Below, piece after piece: positions 36,138-45,434 of a stretch of DNA of 64,000 bases. The position numbers and the translations under genes are program-made. The stretch covers positions 186,001 through 250,000 of the forward strand of contig NZ_JAVFVU010000006.1 of NCBI RefSeq assembly GCF_030929615.1. The letters run 5' to 3'. This stretch comes from Dyadobacter sp. LHD-138. GTDB taxonomy: Bacteria > Bacteroidota > Bacteroidia > Cytophagales > Spirosomataceae. The stretch's first letter is position 1, and each line of letters starts with the position of its first letter. The notes beneath the pieces were generated by a model that worked only from the letters and a program-made list of their open reading frames with translations, was not told the origin of the DNA and made no database searches.

Positions 36138-37712
36138 TTATTCACCCATTGGCACCACCATGATTACCTCCTCTTTATCAATCACAACGGCCCCTTCCGG
36201 CAAGCCTTTGGGCTTTCGAACATACTTTTTGGGTGTTACAATAACGGGGCATAAACTGTCTGTCCTCCTTTTCGAATGCCAGGCGGCCAATTGCGCCGCT
36301 CTTTCAATAACCGGCGACGGGAATTTCTTTCCGGCCTGATGTTTCACCACCACATGCGATCCGGTTACATCCCTTGCATGCAGCCATAAATCTTCCTTGT
36401 GTGCATATTGTTTGGTTAACAAATCATTGTTTTTGGCATTTTTACCGACCAGAATCGTGTATCCCAAAAATTCTACTTTCTTAAACAAATCAGCCTGTTC
36501 CACCGAAACAGCTGTTCCACCGCTTAATCCGTTTGATTTAATGAATGTTCGCAATTCCCGCAGCAACGCGATCGATTCAATCGATGCTACAAACCCACGC
36601 ATTTTCTCCTTCTCTGCCTCTCTCGCTTGCAGGCTATCATTTAAACGAGTAATCTCTATCTTTTCGTTTTTAGATTTCCGATAATATCCTTCGGCCGCCT
36701 TTTGCGGGGTTAAATCCTTTTTAAGACGAATTTTTATAGGTTGGTCTCGGTAGAAATCATACAGCTCCACCGATTCAGCGCGCTCGGGAATCTGATGTAA
36801 ATTGGCCATAATGATGTTGGCGATTTCATCATTTTTAGTCCCCTCTTCCAGTTCAACCAGTTTATTAAACGTATTTTCGAGGTAATTTTCCGTCTGAGCA
36901 ATACGTTTTTTAAGGATTCTCAAAATTTCCGCTTTTTCCTTTTCTATGCCCGTAAGCCGAATAAAAGCATAATAATACGCGTTTAAAGCCTCAATCGGAT
37001 CCCGGTAAGAATCCACAATCTCACCAACGGGCAAAAGAGAAAGAACAGGAACCAGTTCAATTTTCGTGATGTAAAAGACAGGATTTTCCAGCTGCGCCAA
37101 CACGGCCTGAATAACCTCCCAGCGCTCCTGAGCGTCGGTTATTTCTTTTAACAAATGGTTTAAATGTTTATTAACCAGTTTCCCGAAAGTTGGAAACAAT
37201 GGTTCAAACCTTAAATCATGCTTGACATACGCTTCAAAAGACTGGTCAATCGGGCGGTCCAGCGCTTCAAGCGAAAGCGTAAAATCGGTAGCCAGTTTGT
37301 TATTAAACAACTGGCTGACGCCGCCGTCCTTGCCAAAAGCAATAAGGTTGGATCGGTTTCCAAATAATTTCAAAACCAAAACCTCTCCGTTTTTAAAAAT
37401 AATCTCGATCGCACGCTCATTGATAAAAACCCGCACGTGAATAATGGGCTGGTCATACAAATGCGTAAACAGGTTGACGCTGTTTCTTCGCGCACGGTCA
37501 AACTTATCCGGAAAACTCAGACAGGCAAAATCAGACCGTAAGGTTGCTTTAATAAAAAATGGCTTCAGCAATGCTTCATCGGCAATCGATTCGGCAAAGA
37601 CGAGCACAATTTCGTCTTTTTCCTGACTGAAAGCCTCGACGAATCTTTTTCCCGTCAATTCCTGATTGAGTTTCGGAGCGAGCTGTTTTAAAAAATAATA
37701 GTTGTGATGCAC
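36138..37712 (-). CDS. NFACT-family RNA-binding protein (RqcH-like)
   Basis: A 524-residue homologue of RqcH/Rqc2/FbpA. NFACT-N and HhH-coiled-coil regions occupy residues ~1-400, and the C-terminal NFACT-R domain shows KEDLWLHARDVTGSHVV and PKGLPEGAVVI. RqcH binds tRNA on stalled 50S subunits and adds alanine tails. At the position of the B. subtilis Asp-Arg pair needed for tailing, this protein reads E99-R100 (FINERAIEI), a conservative change that could matter. The start is GTG at 37712; no ATG is available nearby. Confidence 0.88.
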   Translation of the reverse strand: MHHNYYFLKQLAPKLNQELTGKRFVEAFSQEKDEIVLVFAESIADEALLKPFFIKATLRSDFACLSFPDKFDRARRNSVNLFTHLYDQPIIHVRVFINERAIEIIFKNGEVLVLKLFGNRSNLIAFGKDGGVSQLFNNKLATDFTLSLEALDRPIDQSFEAYVKHDLRFEPLFPTFGKLVNKHLNHLLKEITDAQERWEVIQAVLAQLENPVFYITKIELVPVLSLLPVGEIVDSYRDPIEALNAYYYAFIRLTGIEKEKAEILRILKKRIAQTENYLENTFNKLVELEEGTKNDEIANIIMANLHQIPERAESVELYDFYRDQPIKIRLKKDLTPQKAAEGYYRKSKNEKIEITRLNDSLQAREAEKEKMRGFVASIESIALLRELRTFIKSNGLSGGTAVSVEQADLFKKVEFLGYTILVGKNAKNNDLLTKQYAHKEDLWLHARDVTGSHVVVKHQAGKKFPSPVIERAAQLAAWHSKRRTDSLCPVIVTPKKYVRKPKGLPEGAVVIDKEEVIMVVPMGE

Positions 37713-37794
37713 TTGGTTTTACTTTTTCTGCAAATATGTTAATTCGTTACACAGCGTAGCACAGAGACTACAAGAGCGTCACGGAGATTAATTG

Positions 37795-38856
37795 CTATAT
37801 CATCGCTTGCTGGCTGGCTACATCTTCTGAAAACCCGTTTTCTTCCAGCCATTCGGGGTTGTAATAGGTATTCATATATCTTTCTCCCGAGTCACAAATT
37901 AGGGTCACGATGGAGCCCGACTCCCCGTTGGCTTTCATTTGTTTCGCCAGTTCCAGTACGCCCCAAAAGTTTGTCCCCGTCGAACCGCCCACTCTTTTGT
38001 TAAGCAAAGAAGTAAGCGTCAGCATGGCTGCAAAACTTCCGGCATCTGGCACCCGGATCATATGGTCGACAACCGTCCGTACAAAGGAAGGTTCCACACG
38101 CGGACGGCCAATACCTTCGACGCGGGATCCATGTTCGCTGCAAAGTTCCGGGTCATTATTTTTCCAAAACTCGTAAAAAACAGAATTCTCCGGATCAACA
38201 ACGCAGATTTGTGTAGCATGTTGTTCATAACGCACATAACGCCCCAGCGTGGCAGAAGTCCCTCCCGTACCAGCCCCGGTCACGATCCATTTCGGTACCG
38301 GATGATTTTCGTATTTCATCTGACGAAAAATCGATTCAGCAATATTATTATTTCCCCGCCAGTCGGTCGCACGCTCCGCATAGGTGAACTGATCCATAAA
38401 ATGCCCGTCCGATTCTTGTGCGATTCGCCGGGAAACTTCATAAACCTCCGCCGGATGATCCACAAAATAGCAACTTCCGCCATAGAATTCAATGGCTTGA
38501 ATCTTATCCGGGCTCGTCGACTTCGGCATCACCGCAACAAATGGCAGACCTAAAAGTTTGGCAAAATAAGCTTCCGAAACCGCTGTCGACCCACTTGACG
38601 CCTCCACAACCGTTGTCCCTTCGTGCACCCATCCATTACAGATTGCGTACAAAAAAAGTGATCTGGCCAGTCGGTGTTTCAGACTGCCGGACGGATGCGT
38701 GGATTCATCTTTGAAATAAAAATCAATGTCCGGAAAGCCCGGAAGTTCCAAAAAGATCAGATGGGTATCAGCAGAACGCTGATAATCTGCTTCAATTTTA
38801 GAAATTGCGTTGCCTATCCAGGAAGATTTATTAGCTAAAGTGGACTGATGCTGCAT
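37795..38856 (-). CDS. PLP-dependent cysteine-synthase family enzyme
   Basis: A 353-residue fold-type II PLP enzyme of the CysK/CBS family. K60 in HPSGSLKHR should bind [22 protein letters not shown] forms the substrate loop and [17 protein letters not shown] the phosphate-binding loop. This subgroup (about 350 residues, with a PSGSLKHR lysine motif instead of PSxSVKDR) is usually annotated only as cysteine synthase family; substrate may be O-acetylserine, cystathionine or another beta-substituted amino acid. It is transcribed alone, upstream region holding a short CGGTAC(C/G) tandem. Confidence 0.85.
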   Translation of the reverse strand: MQHQSTLANKSSWIGNAISKIEADYQRSADTHLIFLELPGFPDIDFYFKDESTHPSGSLKHRLARSLFLYAICNGWVHEGTTVVEASSGSTAVSEAYFAKLLGLPFVAVMPKSTSPDKIQAIEFYGGSCYFVDHPAEVYEVSRRIAQESDGHFMDQFTYAERATDWRGNNNIAESIFRQMKYENHPVPKWIVTGAGTGGTSATLGRYVRYEQHATQICVVDPENSVFYEFWKNNDPELCSEHGSRVEGIGRPRVEPSFVRTVVDHMIRVPDAGSFAAMLTLTSLLNKRVGGSTGTNFWGVLELAKQMKANGESGSIVTLICDSGERYMNTYYNPEWLEENGFSEDVASQQAMI

Positions 38857-38886
38857 TTTGTTGCTGACTTTTTGGTATGCCGTACG

Positions 38887-38900
38887 CGGTACCCGGTACG
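38887..38900. repeat. Short tandem repeat, two 7-nt units
   Basis: CGGTACC followed directly by CGGTACG, preceded by CGTACG, in the AT-rich region upstream of the cysteine-synthase-like gene. A palindromic, GC-rich insert in otherwise AT-rich sequence. Confidence 0.5.
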
Positions 38901-38954
38901 ATGATACAAAGATTACAGCATATTAACGGAAAGCAACGCGAAGGACTGATCAAA

Positions 38955-39839
38955 TTACGCAGGTTCCTCTAAATCGTTGGGCGGATTAACAGCATTGGCA
39001 GAACGTCTGTTTCGGAGGATGTAATAAAAAACTACAATCGCGGCTGACTGAAAAATCAAAGAAATGACCGAGCCTTCAAAACCAAAATAGCCTCCGTTCC
39101 AAACATTCTCCCTTGAAAAAGTGAAAATAACATAAGAATAAAAATCATGTCCGCTGACATTGAATCCCAGGAAACTCTGAAAGAAATTCCAACTAAAATG
39201 CAACGCTATCGGCAGCCACAAATTTCCGGTGACTATATAACCGTACCCCATAAACAGGCCAGCGAAGAATAACCCCAGTATCCCGAAAATATCAAGATTG
39301 GGATTTGCAATATGCATAAAGGCAAAAAGCGCAGATGAAATCCCCAGGGCAATATATTTATTGAAAGACACCATCAGATTATTCAGCACATATCCGCGAA
39401 GCAGCAATTCCTCTGATATCCCGACAAAAACGAAGGTTCCTAAAATCCAAAGGCTATCCCCGACGTTACTGTCCAATTTTTCCACGGCGATCTGACCGCT
39501 TCCTGCCAGAATCAGCAAAGCCGCCAGCATGATCACGAGGCCAGCCAGTATACCAATTATAATGTCATTGAAAATAAAACCTGGCCGAAAACCCACAGTA
39601 GCAAACTTCTTTTTAACCACATATACCGTAAATACACTCACAATGAAAGAAACCGCTATAAGATCAAAAAATGCGATGACAAAAAACTGGTCATCCCTTG
39701 TTAAATGCCCAAGCGAAGAAAAATCCAGACCGAGAATACGAAGTGCGATATATTGAAAAATCCCTTCGGCAACAAGAAATGGAACAAGAATAAGAAGAAC
39801 ATTTTTCCAGCCCTGGCTGCTGTATGAGTGATTTTCCAA
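38955..39839 (-). CDS. CPBP-family intramembrane metalloprotease
   Basis: A 294-residue polytopic protein of the CAAX protease and bacteriocin-processing family. Motif 1 GISEELLLRGYVL gives the EExxxR residues, motif 2 FAFMHIANPN the first His, and motif 3 PIALHFSWNFFQ the second His and Asn. Around eight membrane helices are expected. Roles range from prenyl-protein processing to immunity; none is suggested by neighbours. The frame has no ATG at its beginning, and the start is TTG at 39839. Confidence 0.85.
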   Translation of the reverse strand: MENHSYSSQGWKNVLLILVPFLVAEGIFQYIALRILGLDFSSLGHLTRDDQFFVIAFFDLIAVSFIVSVFTVYVVKKKFATVGFRPGFIFNDIIIGILAGLVIMLAALLILAGSGQIAVEKLDSNVGDSLWILGTFVFVGISEELLLRGYVLNNLMVSFNKYIALGISSALFAFMHIANPNLDIFGILGLFFAGLFMGYGYIVTGNLWLPIALHFSWNFFQSFLGFNVSGHDFYSYVIFTFSRENVWNGGYFGFEGSVISLIFQSAAIVVFYYILRNRRSANAVNPPNDLEEPA

Positions 39840-39903
39840 AATGGGTTATCTGGTTGTATCGTTAAAATATCTTACCTGATTAACTCTGGCTAAAGTTTCA
39901 ACC

Positions 39904-40665
39904 TCACAACTCCAGAACCAATCCATCATAAGCCAAATGCACATTCGGCGGAAGCTCTTGCTCCACCTCGGCGTGTAAACCCAGTTTATGGCTGATATGT
40001 GTCAGATAAGCGGTTTCAATGTTCAGTTTATCAATCAGTTCGAGCGCCTCTGCAAGTGAAAAATGTGAAAGATGCGGTTCTTTTTGTAGTGTATCCAAAA
40101 CCAGCACACGTGATCCCAGGATTTTCTCCTGTTCAATTTCGGAGACAAAATTCGCATCGGTGATGTAGGTAAAATCACCAACCCGATAACCATAAACAGC
40201 CAGTTTGTGATGCATTACCTCTATGGGTACAAACGGAATCCCCTGAGCTTCAAATGGTTCGTTTTCAATAACATGAAGTTCAAAATGCGGCACACCGGGA
40301 TACCTTCTATCAGAAAATGCGTAGGCAAATTCAACCTGAATCTGGTTGAGAACTTCCTGGCGCCCATAGAGCGGGATATCTTTTTGCTGACGATGGTTGA
40401 ACGCCCGGGCATCATCGAGCCCGGCTGTGTGATCTTTATGCTGATGCGTATAAAGAATGGCATCCAGCTCCCGAACATTGGCACGGAGCATTTGCTGCCG
40501 AAAATCGGGGCCACTGTCGATTACAATAGATTTGCCGTGAACCTGAATCCAGACGGAGGTTCTGAGACGTTTGTCATGAAAATCAGTGGAACGGCAAACG
40601 GCACAATCACAAGCAATAACAGGTATTCCTTGTGATGTGCCGGTCCCTAAAAATGTAATCTTCAT
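39904..40665 (-). CDS. PhnP-like metallo-beta-lactamase-fold hydrolase
   Basis: A 253-residue protein with the MBL signature THQHKDH (H74, H76, D78, H79) and an N-terminal Cys cluster C19-x-C21-x2-C24, the structural-zinc element also found in the cyclic phosphodiesterase PhnP. Later metal ligands are visible in VMHHKLAVYG, FTYITDANF and LTHISHKLG. It probably cleaves a phosphodiester, possibly a cyclic nucleotide; no phn operon is nearby, so it is not tied to phosphonate use. It ends 9 bp from the response regulator start and shares its strand, so the two may be co-transcribed. Confidence 0.85.
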   Translation of the reverse strand: MKITFLGTGTSQGIPVIACDCAVCRSTDFHDKRLRTSVWIQVHGKSIVIDSGPDFRQQMLRANVRELDAILYTHQHKDHTAGLDDARAFNHRQQKDIPLYGRQEVLNQIQVEFAYAFSDRRYPGVPHFELHVIENEPFEAQGIPFVPIEVMHHKLAVYGYRVGDFTYITDANFVSEIEQEKILGSRVLVLDTLQKEPHLSHFSLAEALELIDKLNIETAYLTHISHKLGLHAEVEQELPPNVHLAYDGLVLEL

Positions 40666-40673
40666 GCAGCAAG

Positions 40674-41051
40674 CTATTCTGTCAAATGCGCAACCACTTC
40701 TACCAGGCGGTCAAAGTTTAAAGGTTTCATAAGCGCATCGTCAAATCCAGCCGCTTTAAAATCTTCTTCTGAATAGTTTTTGGCGTTGCCAGTTATCGCT
40801 ACAATTGGTGTCTTTGCTTTATCAGCATCTGCCAATTTTCTAATATTCCGTGCGCACTCCATTCCATCCATCACAGGCATATTGATGTCAAGCAAAATGA
40901 TGTCAAAATCTTCTTTTTCCAGAAGCTGCAACACTTGTTCTCCATTTTTTACGGAAGTTATTTCATAGTGTTGGAATTCCAGAATCTTCCTTGCCAGATT
41001 TTGAATTACTGAGCTGTCTTCGGCAATGAGTACTCGTTTTGTGTAGGACAT
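40674..41051 (-). CDS. Single-domain response regulator (CheY-like)
   Basis: A 125-residue receiver domain with no output domain. The acidic pair is E11-D12, the phosphorylation site D55 in LLDINMPVMDG, the switch Thr in AITGN and the Lys in LMKPLNF. It probably relays or sinks phosphoryl groups in a phosphorelay; no histidine kinase lies in the window. It precedes the PhnP-like gene on the same strand. Confidence 0.93.
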   Translation of the reverse strand: MSYTKRVLIAEDSSVIQNLARKILEFQHYEITSVKNGEQVLQLLEKEDFDIILLDINMPVMDGMECARNIRKLADADKAKTPIVAITGNAKNYSEEDFKAAGFDDALMKPLNFDRLVEVVAHLTE

Positions 41052-41203
41052 ATAATGGATCAGGTATTGTTTTTTAATTATTTGGCAGGTGAATTTAGCT
41101 ATATTTCATTCAACAACGCAAATTAGGCTGCGTGGAAGTTCCAAAATTATCATAAAAAAATAAATAATCAGGCTCTGATTTTTTCAAACGCATATTTCAG
41201 GTG

Positions 41204-41211
41204 TAAGTTTG
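41204..41211 (+). promoter_or_regulatory. -7 promoter element of the DUF1684 gene
   Basis: TAAGTTTG matches TAnnTTTG, 31 bp before the ATG at 41243. No clear -33 TTG is found 17-23 bp upstream. Confidence 0.45.
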
Positions 41212-41242
41212 TAATTCTTTTTACTTATTGATTTGTAAAATT

Positions 41243-41899
41243 ATGTTCAAAAACAAAGTAATACGCTGGAGTACCCTTGCGATGCTAATAGCTATACTGG
41301 CTTATTTTTTTATTGAAAATTTTAATTCAGGAAGTGCTAACACAGACAGCGACGATTTAATCGCGGCAAACCCTCAAAAATATGTTGATAAAATAAGGCA
41401 GGAAAGACTTGCCAAAGACGATCAGTTCAAAACCACGAAAGACTCCCCCATTCAGGATAAAAACAGTTTTCACGGCCTGCATTATTTTGAAATTGACCCG
41501 GCCTACCGTGTTAAGGCTTTCATCACACCTTATGAAAAAGAGGACAAGGTGATGAAAGTAACCTATACAGACGGCACCACAACCGACTATGAGCGTATCG
41601 GTTATGCCAATTTCACGATCGACGGCGTTGCTGAAAAACTTTTATTATTAAAGAATGAGGCGGTGATATCGGTTCTATTTAAAGATGCAACCAACGGAAA
41701 GGAAACTTATGGCGGCGGAAGATATCTTGATTATCCCGTTTCAAAGATCAAGGGAGATTCCCTGGTTCTGGATTTCAATACGGCCTATAATCCCTATTGC
41801 GTTTATGCGCCAAGCTATGCCTGCCCTGTCCCACCCGCGGAAAATACTTTATCGGTAGCAATTCGCGCAGGAGAACAAACTGAAGAAGGAAATCATTAA
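41243..41899 (+). CDS. DUF1684 protein with N-terminal membrane anchor
   Basis: A 218-residue protein with an N-terminal hydrophobic helix (about residues 8-26) and a DUF1684 domain: FHGLHYFEIDPAYRVKA, then GRYLDYP, and the conserved LDFNTAYNPYCVYAPSYACP-like stretch (near residues 175-195) and PPAENTL at the end, which is the most conserved part of the family. Function is unknown. Cys residues in the YCVY...YACP region may bind metal or form a disulphide in the periplasm. The frame's earlier TTG at 41228 is not needed. Confidence 0.88.
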   Translation: MFKNKVIRWSTLAMLIAILAYFFIENFNSGSANTDSDDLIAANPQKYVDKIRQERLAKDDQFKTTKDSPIQDKNSFHGLHYFEIDPAYRVKAFITPYEKEDKVMKVTYTDGTTTDYERIGYANFTIDGVAEKLLLLKNEAVISVLFKDATNGKETYGGGRYLDYPVSKIKGDSLVLDFNTAYNPYCVYAPSYACPVPPAENTLSVAIRAGEQTEEGNH

Positions 41900-41997
41900 T
41901 TTTGTAGAAATAAATAAAAAATCAAGAAGTAGTATCCGGAAAATTGGTGTAGTAAAATTGGAATTGATGAACTGATCGGCGCTAAAATCTTTCTTAG

Positions 41998-42025
41998 CTC
42001 AACTTTCAATTCTCCACTTTCAACT
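41998..42025. repeat. 14-nt imperfect tandem repeat
   Basis: CTCAACTTTCAATT followed by CTCCACTTTCAACT, in the 160-bp gap before pheT. Similar CTTTCAA-rich tandem units are, to my knowledge, common in intergenic DNA of Bacteroidota. Confidence 0.6.
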
Positions 42026-42061
42026 AACATTTCCCACGTCCTGCTCATATAAAATACCCGC

Positions 42062-44476
42062 ATGAAAATTTCGTATAAGTGGCTTAAAGAATTAATTGAA
42101 ATAACCGAAACGCCGGAAGAAATTGGCAAATTATTAACCGGAACGGGACTGGAAGTTGAAGGCATTGAAGAAGTAGAATCCATAAAAGGCGGTCTGAAAG
42201 GTGTCGTTATCGGTGAAGTATTAACGTGTGAAAAACATCCGGAAGCGGATCGTCTGAAAATAACGACTGTTGACGTTGGTTTGGAACAACCACTCAATAT
42301 TGTCTGCGGCGCCCCAAATGTTGCTGTCGGACAAAAAGTAATTTTGGCTACCGTTGGTGCCACACTTTATCCGACTGGAAGCGAGGAACCGCTGGTTTTG
42401 AAAAAATCAAAAATCAGAGGCGCACTTTCCGAAGGCATGATCTGTGCCGAAGACGAGTTAGGTCTGGGACAATCGCATGACGGAATTCTGGTTTTGGATA
42501 CGGATCTTCCAAATGGAACACCCGCATCCGAATATTTCGGAATTTCTTCTGATTATTTAATTGAAATCGGCTTAACGCCCAACCGCGCAGACGCCGCGTC
42601 TCATTATGGGGTAGCCCGTGACTTAAAAGCGGTTTTGAACCGTGCGATTACACTGCCATCCGTGGATGCTTTCGCCGTCGATAATCAGTCACTTCCTATT
42701 TCAGTACGTGTTGAAAATAGTGAGGCCGCGCCCCGATACGCCGGATTGACGATCACAGGCATTAAAGTGGGCGATTCTCCTGAATGGTTAAAGCAGCGTC
42801 TTGCGACCATCGGCATTCGTTCGATCAACTCCATTGTCGATATTACCAATTATATCTGCCACGAACTTGGGCAGCCCATGCACGCTTTTGATGCCGATAA
42901 AATCACCGGCAATAAAGTGATTGTAAAAACCGTAACCGCAGGCACACCTTTCGTTACACTGGACGGACAGGATAGAAAACTTTCTGATGCCGACCTGATG
43001 ATTTGCAATGAAACGGAACCGATGTGCATTGCAGGTGTTTTTGGTGGATTAACTTCCGGAGTAACCGCTGAAACCACTTCTATTTTCCTGGAATCTGCAT
43101 ACTTTTCGCCGATCTGGGTACGTCGCACGGCCCAGCGTTTTGCGCTTAAAACGGACTCCTCTTTCCGTTTCGAAAGAGGGACCGACCCGAACATGCCACT
43201 TTATGCTTTGAAGAGATCGGCTTTACTGGTAAAAGAAATTGCCGGAGGGTCCATTTCCTCTGATATTGTTGACTTGTATCCAAATCCGGTTGAAAATTTC
43301 GAGGTAAAAGTGAGCTATCGCCATATCGACCGGCTGCTTGGTAAATCTTTGGAAAAATCGCTGATTAAAACCATTCTTAACGGACTGGATATCACGATCA
43401 CAAACGAGGATGAAAATGGCTTTATCGCCGTTGTGCCTCCGTACCGTGTGGATGTACAGCGTGAGGCGGATATTATTGAAGAAATCCTTCGTATCTACGG
43501 ATTTGACCAGATCGAGCTTTCCTCGGGATTGAGCTCTGATTATCTTTCCGACTTCCCGGTTAACGATCCTGAAAAACTCAAAATGCGTATTTCAGAATTA
43601 CTGGCTGCTAACGGATTTAATGAAACGATCACCAATTCACTGACCAAACCGGAGCCGCAATCGACTTTGGGAGACAGTGTTTTTGGCAACCCGGTTAAGA
43701 TCCTGAATTACCTGAGTGAAGATTTGTCTGTGATGCGTCAGACTTTGATTTTTTCAGGACTTGAAGTAGTTGCTTACAATGTTAACCGCAGACAAAAAGA
43801 CCTTAAACTTTTTGAATTCGGGAAAACCTACCACGAAGTGAACGGCAAGTACACCGAGAAAGAACGTATTGCACTTTTCGTTTCCGGAAATATTCAGGAA
43901 GAAATCTGGCTGGAAAAAGCACGGGAAGTTACCTTTCATGACCTGGCCGCATCTGTCAATCAGATTCTGGTTGCGATGAAAGTGAAGAACGTCGAAAAAG
44001 AAACGGCAGACGCCAATATTTTTTCAGAAGGAATTACGCTTACCCTTAATAAAAAACCGGTTGTGTCGTTTGGTTTGTTAAAATCGGCGATTACGAAAAA
44101 AGCAGATGTGAAAGCCCCGGTTTTCTTCGCTGATTTCGATTGGGATTATTTGTTAAAACAATACAATTCGGCCGTGGAGTTTAAGGAAGTTTCCCGTTTC
44201 CCGGAAGTAAGACGAGACTTGTCTCTGGTGGTTGAAAAGAAAATCACTTTCGAGGAACTTCGTCAGATTGCCTATAAAACAGAAAAGCAATTGTTACGTT
44301 CTGTTAATGTTTTTGATGTTTATGAAGGAGCAAATCTGGAAGGAAAGAAATCATATTCGATCAGTTTCATTTTGCAGGATGACCAACAGACACTGACCGA
44401 CAAGGTTATTGACAAATCCATGCAGAAACTGATTGCTACTTATGAGCGTGAACTAGGAGCAGTGATCAGAAAATAA
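42062..44476 (+). CDS. pheT: Phenylalanyl-tRNA synthetase beta subunit
   Basis: An 804-residue PheT. N-terminal tRNA-binding OB fold (KHPEADRLKITTVDVG, residues ~60-75), B3/B4 editing domain, B5 domain, the catalytic-like core with FRFERGTDPNMP, and the C-terminal FDX-ACB anticodon-binding domain (SRFPEVRRDLSLVV onward). Together with PheS it charges tRNA-Phe. pheS is not next to it, which is usual for many Bacteroidota. Full length for the family. A terminator follows. Confidence 0.97.
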   Translation: MKISYKWLKELIEITETPEEIGKLLTGTGLEVEGIEEVESIKGGLKGVVIGEVLTCEKHPEADRLKITTVDVGLEQPLNIVCGAPNVAVGQKVILATVGATLYPTGSEEPLVLKKSKIRGALSEGMICAEDELGLGQSHDGILVLDTDLPNGTPASEYFGISSDYLIEIGLTPNRADAASHYGVARDLKAVLNRAITLPSVDAFAVDNQSLPISVRVENSEAAPRYAGLTITGIKVGDSPEWLKQRLATIGIRSINSIVDITNYICHELGQPMHAFDADKITGNKVIVKTVTAGTPFVTLDGQDRKLSDADLMICNETEPMCIAGVFGGLTSGVTAETTSIFLESAYFSPIWVRRTAQRFALKTDSSFRFERGTDPNMPLYALKRSALLVKEIAGGSISSDIVDLYPNPVENFEVKVSYRHIDRLLGKSLEKSLIKTILNGLDITITNEDENGFIAVVPPYRVDVQREADIIEEILRIYGFDQIELSSGLSSDYLSDFPVNDPEKLKMRISELLAANGFNETITNSLTKPEPQSTLGDSVFGNPVKILNYLSEDLSVMRQTLIFSGLEVVAYNVNRRQKDLKLFEFGKTYHEVNGKYTEKERIALFVSGNIQEEIWLEKAREVTFHDLAASVNQILVAMKVKNVEKETADANIFSEGITLTLNKKPVVSFGLLKSAITKKADVKAPVFFADFDWDYLLKQYNSAVEFKEVSRFPEVRRDLSLVVEKKITFEELRQIAYKTEKQLLRSVNVFDVYEGANLEGKKSYSISFILQDDQQTLTDKVIDKSMQKLIATYERELGAVIRK

Positions 44477-44546
44477 TTTGAATTAGTCCGTTTCGAGAAC
44501 ACGAATTTTAACGGATTATTAGGTTTGTAGACATAAAGTTACACTT

Positions 44547-44576
44547 AAAAACCGGACAAAAATCCGTCCGGTTTTC
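44547..44576. terminator. Terminator after pheT
   Basis: ACCGGAC (44551-44557) pairs with GTCCGGT (44566-44572) around an 8-nt loop, with A-rich left and T-rich right flanks. Confidence 0.8.
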
Positions 44577-44613
44577 ATTTTAAATTGCGGCCAGCACCGC
44601 TTTCGATAAAAAA

Positions 44614-44958
44614 ATGGAACAGAGCAGTTCACGCATGATTGAGCGAAAATTATCCGACTTGGAGAAGAAGTTGGAGATCTTAATCATGACGAAAGAGAAA
44701 CTAAGTTGGTCAGTTTCAGAATTGCAACGTGAAAACACTGAGCTCCGTGCAAACAACACGGAGTTAAAAGAAGAAGTAAAGGAAATAAAGAAAAAATACA
44801 CTACTTTACAAAAAGACTTTAATAAGTCTAAAACTTTCGTTAAAATTGTCACTAGTAAACTGACACCAACAGGCGGTTTGTCCGAACTGAAAGAAACGGT
44901 TGAACGATATATTGAAGAGATCGATAAGTGCATCGAATTGCTTGAAGATACCTTATGA
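44614..44958 (+). CDS. Small coiled-coil protein, ZapB-like candidate
   Basis: A 114-residue protein that is almost entirely coiled coil (residues ~8-75, LEKKLEIL, LQRENTELRANNTELKEE) followed by a short helical tail. I do not recognise a named family, but its size, coiled-coil nature and 4-bp ATGA overlap with zapA suggest a divisome partner in the style of ZapB. That role is inference from context. Its length slightly exceeds E. coli ZapB (about 80 residues). Confidence 0.75.
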   Translation: MEQSSSRMIERKLSDLEKKLEILIMTKEKLSWSVSELQRENTELRANNTELKEEVKEIKKKYTTLQKDFNKSKTFVKIVTSKLTPTGGLSELKETVERYIEEIDKCIELLEDTL

Positions 44959-45266
44959 AAAAAAATCATATACCCAATCCTGACGTTTCAGTCTTTATAA
45001 AACTGCTCGACAGGGGTTTTAAGTTAAGTGTTCCGGCTGATCAGGAAATATTTTACAGGGACGGTTATGAGGTATTTATGGAACGTGTACAGCAGCTTAA
45101 GAAAAAGGGAAAAGGATACGACGATATTGAGGCCATAGCACTAACTTCTATTGAATGCCTGGTGGCATTACAGAGAAATATAGAGGAGACTAACCACCTT
45201 CTGGCAATGTTCGAAAACAGGATAGACAGCCTGGATGTACATGTTACAGAGGCTATTCCAAACTGA
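44955..45266 (+). CDS. zapA: Cell-division protein ZapA
   Basis: A 103-residue protein with the ZapA pattern: an N-terminal beta hairpin (VSVFIKLLDRGFKLSVPADQ), then a helix with the alternating hydrophobics YDDIEAIALTSIECLVALQ and a C-terminal coiled coil. ZapA crosslinks FtsZ filaments at the division site. Its position just before rny is the usual one in Bacteroidota. The match is to a family with weak conservation, so confidence is moderate. Confidence 0.75.
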   Translation: MKKNHIPNPDVSVFIKLLDRGFKLSVPADQEIFYRDGYEVFMERVQQLKKKGKGYDDIEAIALTSIECLVALQRNIEETNHLLAMFENRIDSLDVHVTEAIPN

Positions 45267-45434
45267 ATCGGCACATATTCTTCGGTACAAACCGATCAAA
45301 CAAATTATGGGGTTTGATACATTTATACACCTTTAATTAAGAAAAAGATCTCCAAATTATCGTACAACGGATAGGTTCGGCATTTTAAGCGCATGTAGTC
45401 GGTAGCACCCAACTATTGTAAACACATTACTGAA
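45267..45434. other. zapA-rny intergenic region
   Basis: A 168-bp noncoding gap with no terminator hairpin or clear promoter. In other bacteria 6S RNA often follows zapA; I could not recognise its long bulged hairpin here, so I make no RNA call. Confidence 0.3.

Noticed and set aside
37939..38553. 204-codon frame antisense to the cysteine-synthase-like gene
   Set aside because: Complement of a conserved enzyme core; no recognisable domain or own signals.
41896..42363. 155-codon leftward frame covering the pheT start
   Set aside because: Most of it is antisense to the pheT 5' end and its product is low-complexity with no family resemblance; PheT is unmistakable on the other strand.
45267..45434. 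6S RNA between zapA and rny
   Set aside because: Attractive by gene order in other bacteria, but no long rod-shaped pairing could be traced by eye in these 168 bases.
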